A stretch of DNA of 64,000 nucleotides, from assembly GCA_009741485.1 (NCBI GenBank), contig CM019219.1, positions 2,765,998 through 2,829,997 on the forward strand, given 5' to 3'. A program made the translations under genes and the position numbers. The notes under the pieces were generated by a model. It was not told where the DNA came from. It was given only the letters and a program-made list of their open reading frames with translations, and searched no databases. Within the stretch, counting starts at the first letter, position 1; each line of letters begins with the position of its first letter. Shown here in pieces: positions 13,890 to 26,233 of this stretch. This DNA is from Malurus cyaneus samueli (lineage: Eukaryota > Chordata > Aves > Passeriformes > Maluridae).

Positions 13890-14017
13890 CCTGGCTAAAT
13901 GCTTCCAAACCCTTTGGATAGTCCCTTCCCTTCCTGGCTAAATGCTTCCAAACCCTTTGGACAGTCCCTTCCTTTCCTGGCTAAATGCTTCCAGACCCTT
14001 TGGACAGACCCTTCCCT
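13890..14017. repeat. Three-copy 43-bp tandem repeat
   Basis: The phrase CCTGGCTAAATGCTTCCA begins at 13890, 13933 and 13976, giving an exact 43-bp period over three copies. Each copy is followed by a variant of 'accctttgga…cccttcc'. Confidence 0.9.
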
Positions 14018-14421
14018 CCCTTCTTTGTCGAGGCTGGGCTGCTTGAGTGGGTGATTCTCCTTAGGGATGTGGTGACCGGGCACCTATTCCAGCTGAGATT
14101 CCAAGCAGTCCTGGGAACAGCACTCTCTGTCAAACATCGTATGTCCCAGATGAGGCCATTTGCACTGGTAACACTTCTGGAAATGCCCCACTGAGTATCC
14201 ATTATCTCTAACAATTCTGAATAAAGATTTGTGCAATATTCTCGGGCATAGACAGAAATTGACTTTACTCGCAGCTGAATATAGATGTTAAAGGTATTCA
14301 CAAGTAAGTCCTATGTGTAAAAAGCAAAAAAAATGCATCTATATTAAATTAAAAGAGCTTTGAATTCAAACAATCTAGAGAGAACAGGAAAGTTAGGAGC
14401 CTCCCTCATTCCTGGGTAACC

Positions 14422-14513
14422 TGATCTCATGGGTGGCATCTCTGCCCATGGCAAGGAGTTGGAATTTGGTGATCTTTAAAACTCACTGCAACCCAAACAA
14501 TTCTGTGATTCAG
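14422..14513 (+). repeat. CR1 3'-end fragment
   Basis: Plus-orientation CR1 tail: 'ctctgcccatggcaag', 'tggtgatctttaaaactcac' and 'caacccaaacaattctgtg'. Confidence 0.8.
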
Positions 14514-16604
14514 CACCTGACAGTGTCTGCAGTGAGCAGGAAGCAGCAGCTGGGTGTCAAACTGCCCAAACTACTGCCAGCTTCTGGGTCTAAGAACCAT
14601 AAAATCACTTGGGAAACCAACTTTATTTAAACTGAAAATGAAACAAGTACACGGAGGCGCACTGTGACATCGCAGCTGGGGAATTGTTAGACATGTCAGT
14701 TTAACCAGACTTTCAGATCTGTACTTAAGAAAAAATACCCACAACAACTCAAGCAGTTGGGTTTGCAGAGCTGTAAGAATGCAATGAAAAATTAAATACA
14801 TCCAAGGAATGAAAGATAAAATATATTTATTGACATGACAGTGACCAAGCATTTTTCTTGACAAAAATGAATGTGATTGTTGTGCAATACATGACTGGAA
14901 AATTAAACTAAAGTCTATTTCCTTCCTAGCAATCTCTCTCTTATTCTCTCTCTCATTATTATTAGTACATCTGTAATAAGCCATGTGCTACCTACACACA
15001 GGTATGTGAGCTGAGGAATGAATCCTCTGTTTCCACCTGTGGATTTTTCCTCATTGAAGTCAAGTAGGACTGTGGAGAGCGATCCAGGGATGACCCAAGA
15101 CAAAAAGCAGAGAGAGCTCAGAAGCTTTCTACTCCCCCTGCTTTTGGCAGAACAGTTCTGTCAAAAGAGACATGATCGCTGATTTTTGTGGTCACTGTGG
15201 AGCCTGTGAGTCTCACCTCCTGAGGGCAGCAGAGGTTGAGGTGCGTGGCAGTGTCCCCTGGCAGGTGTCCTCTTGGCCATCCAGCTCCAGACCATGTTCA
15301 GAAAAGCAATGAAAGCCAAGGTACCCATGTGTTTCTCCAGGGCCTCATGAAATATAACAAGTGATCTATTAAATGCCTCATCAGCCCACAAGTGGTCAGG
15401 TGACTCACGAATGAATGAGAAATGTGGCTGTGGTCCCAAATACCTCTTAGGGAATGAGATCAAAGTCTGATTTTTAGCAGCTTTACAGCTCACAGGCAGA
15501 CAAAATGTCTAGCAAAATATTTGGTGGGAGAGATCCTGCTGAAGAAAAATTGATAATAATGTTCTTGCATCACTCAGTGTGACACACAGATTTTGTTTCC
15601 CAGTATAGCCATCTATCAGCTGAAAACACCTTGCTCAAATCTTTACAGCACTTTGTTGTCATGGAAAACTCGTGTCGTGGGCCCCATTTCTGGTAGTGCC
15701 CTCAGTAAAAGTTTCTGGGAAGATAATGATGCATTCAACTAATTTATGAGCTGTTTGTTACAGGTTTGCTTTATCCTCACAGCTGGCATCTTTACCACGT
15801 TGTCCACAGGAGCTGTTCTGTGGTGGCTGTGACTCATGTAGCCTGTAGCAACAATACCATTGCTTTCTGCTGTAGCACAAATATTAAACTGCATTTCTCT
15901 TAGATTTTCCCCTTCAAACACTGAAGAGTTCCCTAGCCAGCTTCTTTCTCAAGTTGCTCATTTCCTTTTCTGTGCTCTGTGTAATGCCACAGGAAAAAAA
16001 TGTATTTTAAAATGTGGCATTCTATGGGGCTTAAGCACTCTATAACACTGCAGAGGGATTTTAGCAGTACACAAAATTTGTGCTTTTCCACTGAGCAGGC
16101 TCTGACAGACTGAGAACACATTCAATGATACCAGATCTATGTACAAGATCAATATGAATAAAAGATTTTACTCCTTTCTACACATGTTGATTTTTCATAG
16201 GTGCTTTGATCATAATCAACTATTATATTTTAAAGAAAGGAGCCTTAAACATTTATTAAAAACAACAACAACAATTAAAAAGGAGAGAATATATGACATT
16301 ACATAAACTTTGCAAAATGGGATCCTTAAAAGATGTCAGGTTCTGTATCTGTGGGTCTTTAGGAACCCAACACAACAAACTGAGAGACAGGTGAGTTGAA
16401 ACCTTGTCCTTTCTGGTGAGGTCAGTTCTGTGATGATGTCCCAACATCCAGTACTTCCCGTGGTGTTTGTGGGAGCCCCTGGACTGACAGCTTTCCTTAT
16501 CATCCAGTGCCTTCCATGAAATTACTCTGCAATTTATAAGTATTGGGGAATTCAAGAAGGGCTGCATTTGTCTGAAATTGCTCCAGAAGAGCATTAGTTT
16601 GAAG

Positions 16605-16690
16605 AATCACAGAATAAATCCTAGAACAGTTTGGGTGGAAAAGGACCTTAAAGAACATGTACTTCCAACCCCCATCAAGGAACTCTGATA
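16605..16690 (-). repeat. CR1 3'-end fragment
   Basis: Inverted CR1 tail: 'aatcacagaataaatcctag', 'tttgggtggaaaaggacctt' and 'acttccaacccccatcaagg'. This is the minus-orientation order. Confidence 0.8.
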
Positions 16691-18594
16691 CACAAGCTGT
16701 AGAGAGCAAAGAATGGAATCATGCTTTACTCATTTATTTGTCCATTCTAAGGAACAGCCACACAGTTTAAGAGCAGATCATTTCTGTCAAGATCTTTCTG
16801 CTTTCTGAAGATTCCTTCCTTTTGGCAAAATGCTTCCCATATGTCCATATCTCAGGGTGTGTGATTTTGGAGAACAATCATGCTGAAAGAAATTGTCTTG
16901 AAACAATGGATTGAAAGCAATTCTTTTGTCCTAAGATGTAGCAAGAAAAATTTCTGAACTATATAATTCTATAATTTTCTGAATTATGTAATATTCTAGA
17001 AAAATCTATGGATAATTTAAAGAGCTGGCTGGGGAAGTGCAGGAAGTGACAGCACATCATCCTGGGGTAGTGACAAGTGGCATGTGATGCAATAGGTGAC
17101 TTTGCTGATCTTTCACCTCGGTGGTGCCAAGTTAAAGGCTGACCTGGTGCAGGCATTATGTAACTTGTCCAATGCCTGGCCACAGCAGCCCTGAGCAGCT
17201 GAGTGCTCACCATTTAGCAAGGTTAGCAATCCTGGTGGCAGCAATGTCAAACTCTGCACCAGCAGGGCCAGTGGGGATGCGTCACGCTGGAATTTTGAGT
17301 TTTCCAGCTCCTGAGATAAAGCATATCCAGATGTTCAGTGCTCAATCCTGAGATTAACCAAATTGACAAGGTATTTATTCTTATTAACCAGTTAGATATA
17401 TTTATGTTCATTTTCTGTCTGCTCTCAGAGCTGCCATCTGGGTGAGATTTTGAAAGACAGGAGAGCACATAATAGAGTTTTACAGAAATCACTTTCCTGA
17501 TAAAATACAAGAACAGGGACTGGAAGTTAGGAATCACCGGGTCCTCTGGATACAAATCAAAATACATTTGTCCAGGGAAGAAGCAAGGTCATATACGAGG
17601 CACTTGAAAGCCTGAAATTTAAGTCTCACTCCAATTTCCTTTGGATTTTATTTAGACATATCTGAATTTTATGCTAGAAAATGCCACTTATAAGGCTCTT
17701 TTAATCTGTCTTGGGAAAACCAAAGAAAATACTGTTTTTCCCAAGCTCTGTCCTATTTGTGTCTTCTTGGTAGTATGAGGCCTGAGGAATGTGATACTCA
17801 GTAGAAATGTGTGTAGAAAAGCTCTTTCATTTAATTAACTACAACTTCAAGAAATAAAAGACCTTGTAAATTACATCAGGTTTCACACAGAAATAAAATG
17901 TCTCACCTCATTTGTGGGAGGCTCTGGATATAGGTATTGCTGAGCTGCAAAGAAAAATAACAGTGTAAATTCAAACACGGGGAACAAAGCCTGAGAGAAG
18001 ACAGCAATTTAAACTACTTTGATTGTAAATTCACTTATCCATGCTGTCATCTAACAGAGTATCATGGAAATCTTTGTAAAAAAAGGCAATATACAAATCA
18101 GGGAGGATAAGTATTAACTGTAGCTCGAGGTTCATATTGCAAAAGAGAATATCAGCTCAAAGGGTTGATTACGGTGCTGTAAGCTGGAGCTCATCCAATA
18201 AAACAGCATTATTTTGAGGGGGCTGTGTTATGCTTTGCCAAACTATCTGGAAAGATATGAGCTAAAAGAGAAATCTCTAAGTGGACTTGAGAGGCAGATC
18301 TGCTTTGCATGCATTACAATTTGTTGCTGTATTGTTCTGACACACTGCACTGTGAAATATTCTAGCTGTGCTGCAAGAAAGACTAAGGTTTCTTGTCCTG
18401 CAAGGAATGTCTTAATGTAGAATTCCACTGTCAGTAAATAACCAGTGTGACACAATCATAGGCCATAGAAAGTAATTATTTCTTTATAAGGGACTATGAA
18501 AAATGTGCATGAATTCAGCCCCAGCCATTTCCTTGCTCCTGTCCCTGGTCACAGAGAGCAGCGCTCAGTGCTGCTTGTCCTCTGCCCCTCATGA

Positions 18595-18770
18595 GGAAGC
18601 TGCATGCTGCTATGAGATCTTCCCTCAGCCTCTTCTTCTCCAAACTGAACAAACCAAGTGACCTCAGCTGTCACTTGTATGGCTTCCCCTCCAGACCCCT
18701 CACCATCTTCATAGCTTCCTTTGGTCATTTTCCAACACCTTTATCCCCTTCATCATCACACTGGGACTGA
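18595..18770 (-). repeat. CR1 internal 3' fragment
   Basis: Diverged minus-orientation CR1 segment without the terminal tail: 'cctcagcctcttcttctcca', 'aactgaacaaaccaagtg', 'cacttgtatggcttcccctc' and 'ttcatagcttcctttgg'. This matches the region about 200-350 bp from the CR1 3' end. Confidence 0.65.
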
Positions 18771-21519
18771 AGGCTGATTTCCCCAGGACAATGTTAACTG
18801 CAAGGCTTGCCTTCAGATCTGCCTTTGGCTCAGGAAAGTGCCTACTTTTCATTTTTGCTGCGTGGCAGCAGAGTTCCAACAGGAGGGGAAAGGCTGAAGA
18901 CCATTCTGGAGGCTTTGCAGGGTGGGAAGAGAGGTGGGACTGTCCTTGTGCCAGCTCTGTAGATGTGTGCTGGTTTTAGGTAATGATGAACTTGCCCCTT
19001 GAGCCTCCTGGCTTGGGTGAACTCCACATCCAGCCTGTGGACTGGGTGAGGAACTGGTCCATGCCACTGAAGAATTGAACACTGGTGCTATGGGGCAGAA
19101 CACCTGCTCTTGAGGAACTCTGGACGTTTTCTGCAGCATTCCTCAGTGTTAAATTCCAGTGAGGGTCCTGCAGTCCTGCCATGGCACCGGTGCTTGAGCA
19201 GCTCCCATGGGCAGCATGTGCATCCCTGGCACACACTCAGCTTGTGCAGCCAAACCAACAATTCCCTTGTATTTGCTCTACCCTCTAAATAACCACAATA
19301 AGTGGGATGCAATTCCTCAGTCTCTTCACATGCCTAATTCCCAACGACTTCAATGAGCATTTCTGCCACAGACAGAGCTGTGGAATTACTCCTAACAACT
19401 GGCATGACTTAACTTGTTCCTTCTCATAGCTTTATGGTTTACTTGCATGTCAAATTGTATCTTCTGGATTTGCAGAATGAATATAATAACCCCCTTTCTT
19501 CAAGTAGGTCAGAGTTTTCCTCTCTTCTGCAGGGCAAATTACTGTAAAATGTGAATGTTTCAGGGATTCTCTTTTCCATATTTTGGTTGCTGTCATATGG
19601 AGTCTTTTAGGTATCTACAGGTAACTAAACAGTACACATTAAGCTTCTGCTTTCCCTTCTTCATTCACATGAAATATTACATCTAGCTGAGAGCAATTCC
19701 TTCAAGATCTATAGTAATAGCTGCTACTGTGCACTATATGGTTTAAAATTCCATCTTGCTGGTATTTAAGGAAGAAAAGTGGGTATTTCCTGTGTCTTGA
19801 TAATAAGCACCAAAAACAAAGGAAGAAAGAAAGTGAGCCACGACAGGAATACACTGATCCTATATAAAACTGATCAGGCTTATATTAAACAGAGTTTTGA
19901 AGGTACTTTCTCTCAGATCTTGCTTAACTAGATTCCAATCTGAGAGTTATTTCCTATTTGTAATTTTTAAACCTGAGAAACAGTCCATATCACCTTTAAA
20001 AATAGATTTACATATAGGATCTGTGCATTCCATATTGTGTCTGTATTTCTTCTTCTTCCAGACCTTATGGAATCCAAAAGTAGCAAGCCCTTTCTTGCTT
20101 TAGGGTTGCTTGTTTGTTTATTTGCTTGGATTTGAATCTCTGCCTTCCAGACAGGAATTTGCTGTTTTCCTGGATGTCTGGCTTCTGAAATTGCCTCTTG
20201 GGGCAGTTTGCCTCCAGCTCCATAAGGCAGAGCTGAACCCAAGATTCAGCACTTCAATTGATCTTGGTTGCCTTTAGTTTGCGTTCTTTACATTTTCAGA
20301 TGTGGACTTCCCTCATATTACAGAGGCTACTTAATCCTTTGGACAAGATTTGTCCGTTCTACATTTTTCTGCTTCCTCTGAAAAGCATGAGACTGGACAA
20401 AATAAAATCAATTTGGAGGTGAGCTTAAGAATAAGAGCATTTGAAGGTAGGTAAAAGGCCACTCTTAAGTAGAGTCTATGAAAGATGAAAGGGATGTAGC
20501 TCCCAGCACATTATTTTTGTGGCTAAACATGTAGAAGGTATGATTAGCATGACTTGAGCTAACAGGAAAGTGATCTGCCATGCTAATGAAATGCCAAAGT
20601 AAAAAACAATCCAACCTTAAACCTACATTTCTTACCTGGGAAAATCCCATTGATCTCATGGATTGCAAATCCTTGACTGTGACCTATAAGGCTATATAAG
20701 AAATGTGAGTGTGCATCAACAGAAATTATGTGATTTTTTCCTCACACCAGAGATTGTGGAATCTAGGTTTGGGTTAGAAGAGACATTAAAGACATCCAGT
20801 GCCACCCCTGTGGCCATGTGAAGGGACAATGGATAGTATGCAAAGCAGAGTTCATTTCTTGTTCTCAACCTTAAAATTTTAGGCTTTTCACAAAAAAAAA
20901 AGTAATTTTAATTAGAAACAATGGGGTTTCAATAGCTCCCAGATAATAACTGCCTCTGGACTTAAGAAACTGGGCACAATACAACTGTGTATTCATTCAG
21001 CAGTCATGACTCTGAAATGTATTTTGCAATTCAGCACCTAAGGCACAGCCTTTTGGTGCTTTATGAACTCATCTTTGGCAGCAGATATAGGGCACTATTT
21101 GCTGGCAGAATTGGGCTAGTAGGAGACACAAAAATATTAGCAAATTGAGCCTAACTCTGTGTGTTTACAAAAAGCACCACATCATCTGTTCCACTCCCAG
21201 CCCTCTCTGCATGAGGCTCACTGCACATTGGGAAAATTTTCTCTGAGGGCATTGTTCTCCAAAGGCACAGGCAGTGCTGCTCCCTGACACCCAAGATTTG
21301 AGCAAATTGGTGAGAAGATATGACAAGATTCAGGAATATTTTCAAATGGCTTGCTTTAGTGAGGGGAAGATATGCAAATCCTCTGTTTGTCAACTAGGAT
21401 ATCATGTTTTCTTTGTGGAAGAAATAAATTCTTTTCCAGCACTGATAAATTTGTCAGGGCAATTTCTGGACAAAGAGCAAGAGGTACCCAGAAGTCATCA
21501 TCATGGCTAAGACTGTGAG
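18771..21519. other. Gene-free intergenic DNA
   Basis: Nothing beyond a CR1 tail at 20,741-20,820. The open frames at 18,849-19,312 are overlapping minus-strand shadows with no known domain. Confidence 0.5.
20741..20820 (-). repeat. CR1 3'-end fragment
   Basis: Minus-orientation tail: 'gattgtggaatctaggtt', 'tgggttagaagagacattaa' and 'agtgccacccctgtggcc'. The terminal part is diverged. Confidence 0.7.
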
Positions 21520-21520
21520 G

Positions 21521-21570
21521 TTTTTTGGTTTGGTATTTTTTGGTTTGGTATTTTTTGGTTTGGTATTTTT
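21521..21570. repeat. 15-bp x 3 tandem repeat
   Basis: GGTTTGGTATTTTTT begins at 21527, 21542 and 21557: three copies with a perfect 15-bp period. Confidence 0.9.
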
Positions 21571-21639
21571 CCCTTCCTAGTGAGGTGGGTATGATTAAAA
21601 GTGAAATATTATTTGTTTTCCTCTATATTCTGCTCTTGT

Positions 21640-22113
21640 GAGGTTCTGCCTGGAGTAATGGAGTAAGCCCAGAGGAGGCCACAGTGATGATTACAAGCAT
21701 GGAACACCTCTCCTATGAGGAAAGGCTGAAAAAATTGGAATTGTTCAGCCTGAAGAAGAGAAGGCTTCGGAGAGACCTTGGAGCCCCTTCCAGCAACTAA
21801 AGGGGCATCAAGAGAGCTGGAGAGGGACTTAGGAAAAGGGCATGGAGGGACAGGACACAGGGAATGGCTTCCCACTGCCAGAGAGCAGGGTCAGGCAGGA
21901 TATTGGGAAGGATTTGTTCCCTCTGAGGGTGGTGGGGCCCTGGCACAGGGTGCCCAGAGAAGCTGTGGCTGCCCCAAACCTGAAAGTGTCCAAGGTCTGG
22001 TCAGACGGGGTTTGGAGCGGCCTGGAATAGTGGAAGGTGTCCCTGCCCATGGCAGAGGTGGGACTGGATGGGATTTAAGGTTCCATTGCAATCCAAACCA
22101 TCCTTTGATTCTT
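21640..22113 (+). repeat. CR1 3' fragment, about 470 bp
   Basis: Longest CR1 piece in the window. In order it has 'tcctatgaggaaaggctga', 'cagcctgaagaagagaaggc', 'gaatggcttcccactgccag', 'ggcacagggtgcccagagaa', 'ggtgtccctgcccatggcag', and the tail 'gggatttaaggttcc' and 'caatccaaaccatcctttga'. It has no coding capacity of its own. Confidence 0.9.
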
Positions 22114-22889
22114 CTGGATAAAACCAGCACGTATTGATGAAATACACCACAGTTCACCACAGATCTTCTGGTTACGAAACGCTCAAGGAAGGTAATTTAA
22201 CCCTGGGAAAGGTCAGGGCTGCACTGGCTCGTTCCAGCCTGTCCCTGCTCACCTGCTGGTCCCAGCTCAGAGCTCCTGGTCAGAGCACACCGGGTGCTCC
22301 TGGACCTCACTCCCCACGTTCCCTCCCGCCCTGCTCAGGTAGCAGAGCGCGAAGTTCGGGGTTCCATCACTGCCCTTCCATGTGAGGGGCAGGGTACGGG
22401 TTCACTGGATGGACTGGGAGGATATCGGTGTGTGTAGGCAAAAACACCTGGCACAGGAGCTCTGTGAGGATCTCCTCAGCAAACGTAGTGAATCCCTGAC
22501 TGTTATTTTAAAATATTTTATGTTAGCCACGTATGAAAAGATCGGTAAAAAGCTCATGCAAAGCTTTTGTGAAAAATCAGGGCTGGGCGCACACTGAGCA
22601 CTTGTCATCACATCCCAGCTGCAGCCGCCGGCGGAGTAACCACTACCAACACCACGCACTTCCCATTCCCTGGCACGTTACCCCAGTCCCTCTCCGTTTT
22701 TCATCAGTGCTCGCCCTTTTCTACATTGACTTTCCCGAGGGCACAAGCGCGGCTGAGCGGGGACAGCGGCGGGAGCGCGCTCGGGCGGAGCCGGTGGCGG
22801 GCTCATCCCGCCGGGGTGTGTGGGTAGTTCGGTGACCGCAAAAATTCTTCCCAAGGCTAATTCTTTAGAGACGAGCGGAGCCCCCGCTC
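22114..22889. other. OAT upstream flank
   Basis: Unique sequence grading from ordinary composition to GC-rich from about 22,740. No gene seen. Confidence 0.5.
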
Positions 22890-23370
22890 TGAGGACCGGG
22901 GGGAGGCAGTGAGGGAAGCGGGGACAGGATGAGCCGGGCGAGGCACGGCGGTGCCGCTGCGAGGGCCGGGGGGAGGCAGTGAGGGAAGCTGGGACGGGAT
23001 GAACCGGGGCGAGGCCCGGCGGTGCTGGTGGAAGGCGGTGAGGGAAGGGGGGATGGGATCAGCCGGTGCGAGGCAGTGAGGTTAGAGGATCAGCCCATGA
23101 GGTGCCCGGCGGTGCCTGTGCGAGGGCCGGGGGAAGGCGGTGAGGGAAGCGGGGACGGGATGAGCCGGGCAGTGCCGGTGCCAGCGCCGGGAAGGGGCGG
23201 TGAGGGAAGCGGGGACAGGATGAGCCGGTGCCAGCGCCGGGAACGGGCGTGAGGGAAGCAGGGACAGGATGAGCCGGGCGAATGCGGTGCCAGCGCTGGA
23301 AGGGCGGTGAGGGAAGCGGGGACGGGATGAGCCGGGCAGTGCCGATGCCGGTGCCGGGAAGGGGCGTCAG
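22890..23370. repeat. GC-rich minisatellite upstream of OAT
   Basis: An irregular array of about 50-75-bp units built on GTGAGGGAAGCGGGGAC, then GGGATGAGCCGGG, then GCGGTGCCRGYGC-type sequence. At least seven copies of the 'tgagggaag' core are visible, near 22,911, 22,981, 23,040, 23,140, 23,201, 23,251 and 23,309. Units are imperfect in length and sequence. The array ends about 200 bp before the OAT first exon. Confidence 0.85.
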
Positions 23371-23399
23371 GCGAGGCCCGAGGGCACCGCCCCTGAGGG

Positions 23400-23575
23400 A
23401 CGCGGTGGGCGGGACCCCGCTCGCGCGCACCCGCCAATGGGGAGCCCCCGAGCCAAAGGGCGGTGCGCCAGCGCGGGGGCGGTGCTGCCAATCAAGCGAG
23501 AGCACCAATCGGCGGGCGCGATTGAGGTGATATCACCCGGTCGGGGGCGGGGCGAGCAGCGCTGACAGTGGCCCC
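23400..23575 (+). promoter_or_regulatory. OAT: OAT promoter: three CCAAT boxes and a GC box
   Basis: TATA-less CpG-island promoter. CCAAT occurs at 23434-23438, 23488-23492 and 23505-23509, each candidate for NF-Y. An Sp1-type box GGGGGCGGGGC is at 23543-23553. Between them lies a perfect 12-bp palindrome, GGTGATATCACC (23526-23537). The first exon starts within about 30 bases. Motifs are seen directly; factor binding is inferred. Confidence 0.65.
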
Positions 23576-23653
23576 CCGGCCGCATCCGCCTCTTATCCGC
23601 GGGCCCCGGCACCGGCAGCACCTCGGCACCTCCGGGCTCTCCAGCAGCACCAG
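23576..23653 (+). other. OAT: OAT exon 1, non-coding
   Basis: Inferred 5' UTR exon. The right edge is well marked by CAGCACCAG followed by the GTACGG donor at 23654. The left edge (transcription start) is a guess from the GC-box position. Mammalian OAT also begins with a non-coding exon and a long first intron. Confidence 0.5.
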
Positions 23654-23964
23654 GTACGGCCCGTCCGGCCCTCGGGGGCTATTCCTGCCTCTCGCTGAGC
23701 CACCGTGCCCTGTTCCATCCCGCGGCAGGGAGGCCGCAGCCAGCCCCGTCGGCAAGGCCCGGTAGCGCTGTCGCTGTGCGGGGAGAGGGGGAGGTGACAG
23801 CCCATCCTTCCTCTGTGCCTGTGTCAGCCCCGCTTCTGTCCGCGGTGCCACGTCTTTGCCTCTGCAGTGTTTTTCACCCTGGCCTTGGCGGGGGAGGGCG
23901 AGAAGGATGTGGTATTTCACCGCTGGGTTTATTGCTTTTCCTTGTTTTTTTTTTTCGCTTTTGT

Positions 23965-24329
23965 TTTGCTGGAGAAATGAAAGCTCAGAGGGGACCTTAT
24001 CCCCCTCTACAAATCCCTGAAAGGAGGCTGTTGCCAGGTAGGGATTAGGCTCTTCTCCCAGGTAATAAATGACAGGACTGGAGGAAACGGCTTCAAGCTG
24101 TGCCAGGGGAGGTTCAGGTTTGACATTAGTGGAATTTCTTCATTGAAAGGGTGATTTGACATTGGAAGGGGCTGCCGAGGGAGGTGGTGGAATTCCCATC
24201 CCTGGATGTGTCCAAGGAAGGCCTGGATGTGGCACTCATTGCTCTGGGCTGGTGACAAGGTGGGATTGGGCACAGCTTGGGTTTGGTCATCTCAGAGATT
24301 TTTCCCAGCCTCAGCGATTCTGTGATTCT
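23965..24329 (+). repeat. CR1 3' fragment in OAT intron 1
   Basis: About 365 bp: 'cagaggggaccttatccccc', 'ctacaaatccctgaaaggag', 'gggattaggctcttctccca', 'gaaacggcttcaagctgtgc', 'ggtggaattcccatccctgg' and a tail ending 'cagcgattctgtgattct'. Its sequence differs from the 21.6-kb copy, so it is likely another CR1 subfamily. Confidence 0.9.
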
Positions 24330-26233
24330 TGTTCTGCCAGTCTGGGTGCAGAGCTGCTCCTGCTGTGTGCTGGGCTGCAGAGGTAGCTTGGCATGTCTGC
24401 ACTGATGTCCTTCTGCATGTTCCCTTGGGCTTCACCCCTTTGACTCAGCTGGTAAAGGCTGCAGTGTGAATCTGATTCCTCTCTGCTCTATCCACATGAA
24501 CCTGAATGTTTTTGTGTGTTAGATAATGTCCCCCATTTACATTGGGATGTATTTCAGTGTCTATCAGGCCTTGGGTACATAAAGCCATTCAATCTGCAGT
24601 CTGCAAGCTCTTGTCTGGATAATCTTGCTCAACAGCTGAGCAATGTTGTTGAAGTGTTTTACAGCTGTGTTTTGAGTGGTTTTTCTATTCTGATGCAAGA
24701 CCTCTTCTAGTTGGTGTAATTCCCTGGCTTCTGATTCCTGTACTGCCTGCTGCAGTGCACGATCATGTTTCTCACAGTAATGGGTTTGATTTAATTTCAT
24801 TTTGTTGGCTTGGGTTTTTTTCCTTATTGTGCCCCTCCCCTTTCCTGAACTCTCTGTTCCCTTTGTCTTGCTGATCATCAAACCAAATTTTCCCCCCTTC
24901 TTTTAGCTTCAGATTAATCTGTAATTCTCAGCTTTACTCTGCCCTTTTCCATGTAATCTTCCCTGCCTTGGCTAAAATGATGTGGCCCTACTTACACAGT
25001 TTGCAGGGCATTTCTCTTCATGGAGGAAAAAGCCCTTTTAAAAAAAAAAAAAAATCTATGAATATTTTCCACCCTGAAAGAAGTAAAACCAAGAACTTCA
25101 ATTTGAGGATCTGGGATCCTTTGTGCAGAAAGATACTTCTTTGATAGAGGGCAGATAAGAGTTTAACTTCTTTTTAACTTTAATTTCAGGAATGTCTGGA
25201 AAATCTCCAAAATCTAGAAGTTTGTGATAGGATTAGCTGCTCTGCCATGGAGGTGTGCCAGGGATGTCACTGACCAATTACATTTTAGGAGTTAAGCAGG
25301 TTGAAATATTGAGTGGTCAGAATTTTTTTTTTCTTGCACAGAGATTTTTGTTTGCAAAATCTTTGAAATAACAATCTTGAAAAGTATTAACACAAAGGGC
25401 TAATCTTTAACAGCTGGCAACATGCCCAGAGCTGTGCAGCATTCATCTCTTGCTTGAATGGAAATATTGACTCTTCCTAAACACTTGGGATTTTGCTGGA
25501 TGGAGAAAACAGTCTTTTGGCTTTGGTTAGGAGTGAAGAGCAGCAAAGGAATACCTGAGGAGTCTGCTGAAAGAAACGCTCTCTGTTCAAGGCAACACAT
25601 TCAGGGTGCAGATCTTCTCCAAAATAAATTAGGGATGAATCCATGACTGAATCCTTCTGTCTTGGCAAGCAGCCTGAAATAACAGCACCCTTGTGTAAGC
25701 CATCCTTGCATTCTCCTGTTGGTATTTAATACCTCTATTTTGGTCAGGTTTTGCAGTGTGCTTTGTTAGGTGGTGCAGCAGTGTTGTCCAGGCTGTTCAG
25801 TTTGCTGTGGAGTGTGGCACAGAGGACGCTGTGTTTGATAGTCAGAGTAACTTGGGATCTGTGATCCTCCTTTAGGGATTAAACCTCTTGCCAGTTTTCT
25901 AAGCGATGTTCTGTGAGACCAGAAACCTGAGCTTTGAGAACTCTTGGCTCTCTGCTGTTCCCTGCTGTGAGAAGAGCTTCCTCAAACAGCTTTTAAAGTG
26001 CCAACTCACTTCCCCTTCTCTGGGATGTATCTTTATATTCACTGAGGTGCAGGCACAGAGAAGAAATCAAAGTGCATTTGCCTCATGAAATCCTACCCTC
26101 AGGTTTCCCCTAGATGGTGACAATACAAGGTTATGTATTCAGGGGAAATTGCTGAGTTTTGCAAAAAAATACAGAGTGCTCTAATGAGCAATAATATCTG
26201 ACATACTCTTATTTTCCATCTATTGTTTGATTG

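Larger units (their letters stand above)
14018..18594. other. Gene-free intergenic DNA (NKX1-2 to OAT, left part)
   Basis: Contains two CR1 tails (14,422-14,513 and 16,605-16,690) and an (aac)n-like run at 16,255-16,275. No ORF with recognisable domains and no RNA gene was seen. An AATAAA at 14220-14225 is not attached to any supported transcript. Confidence 0.5.
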
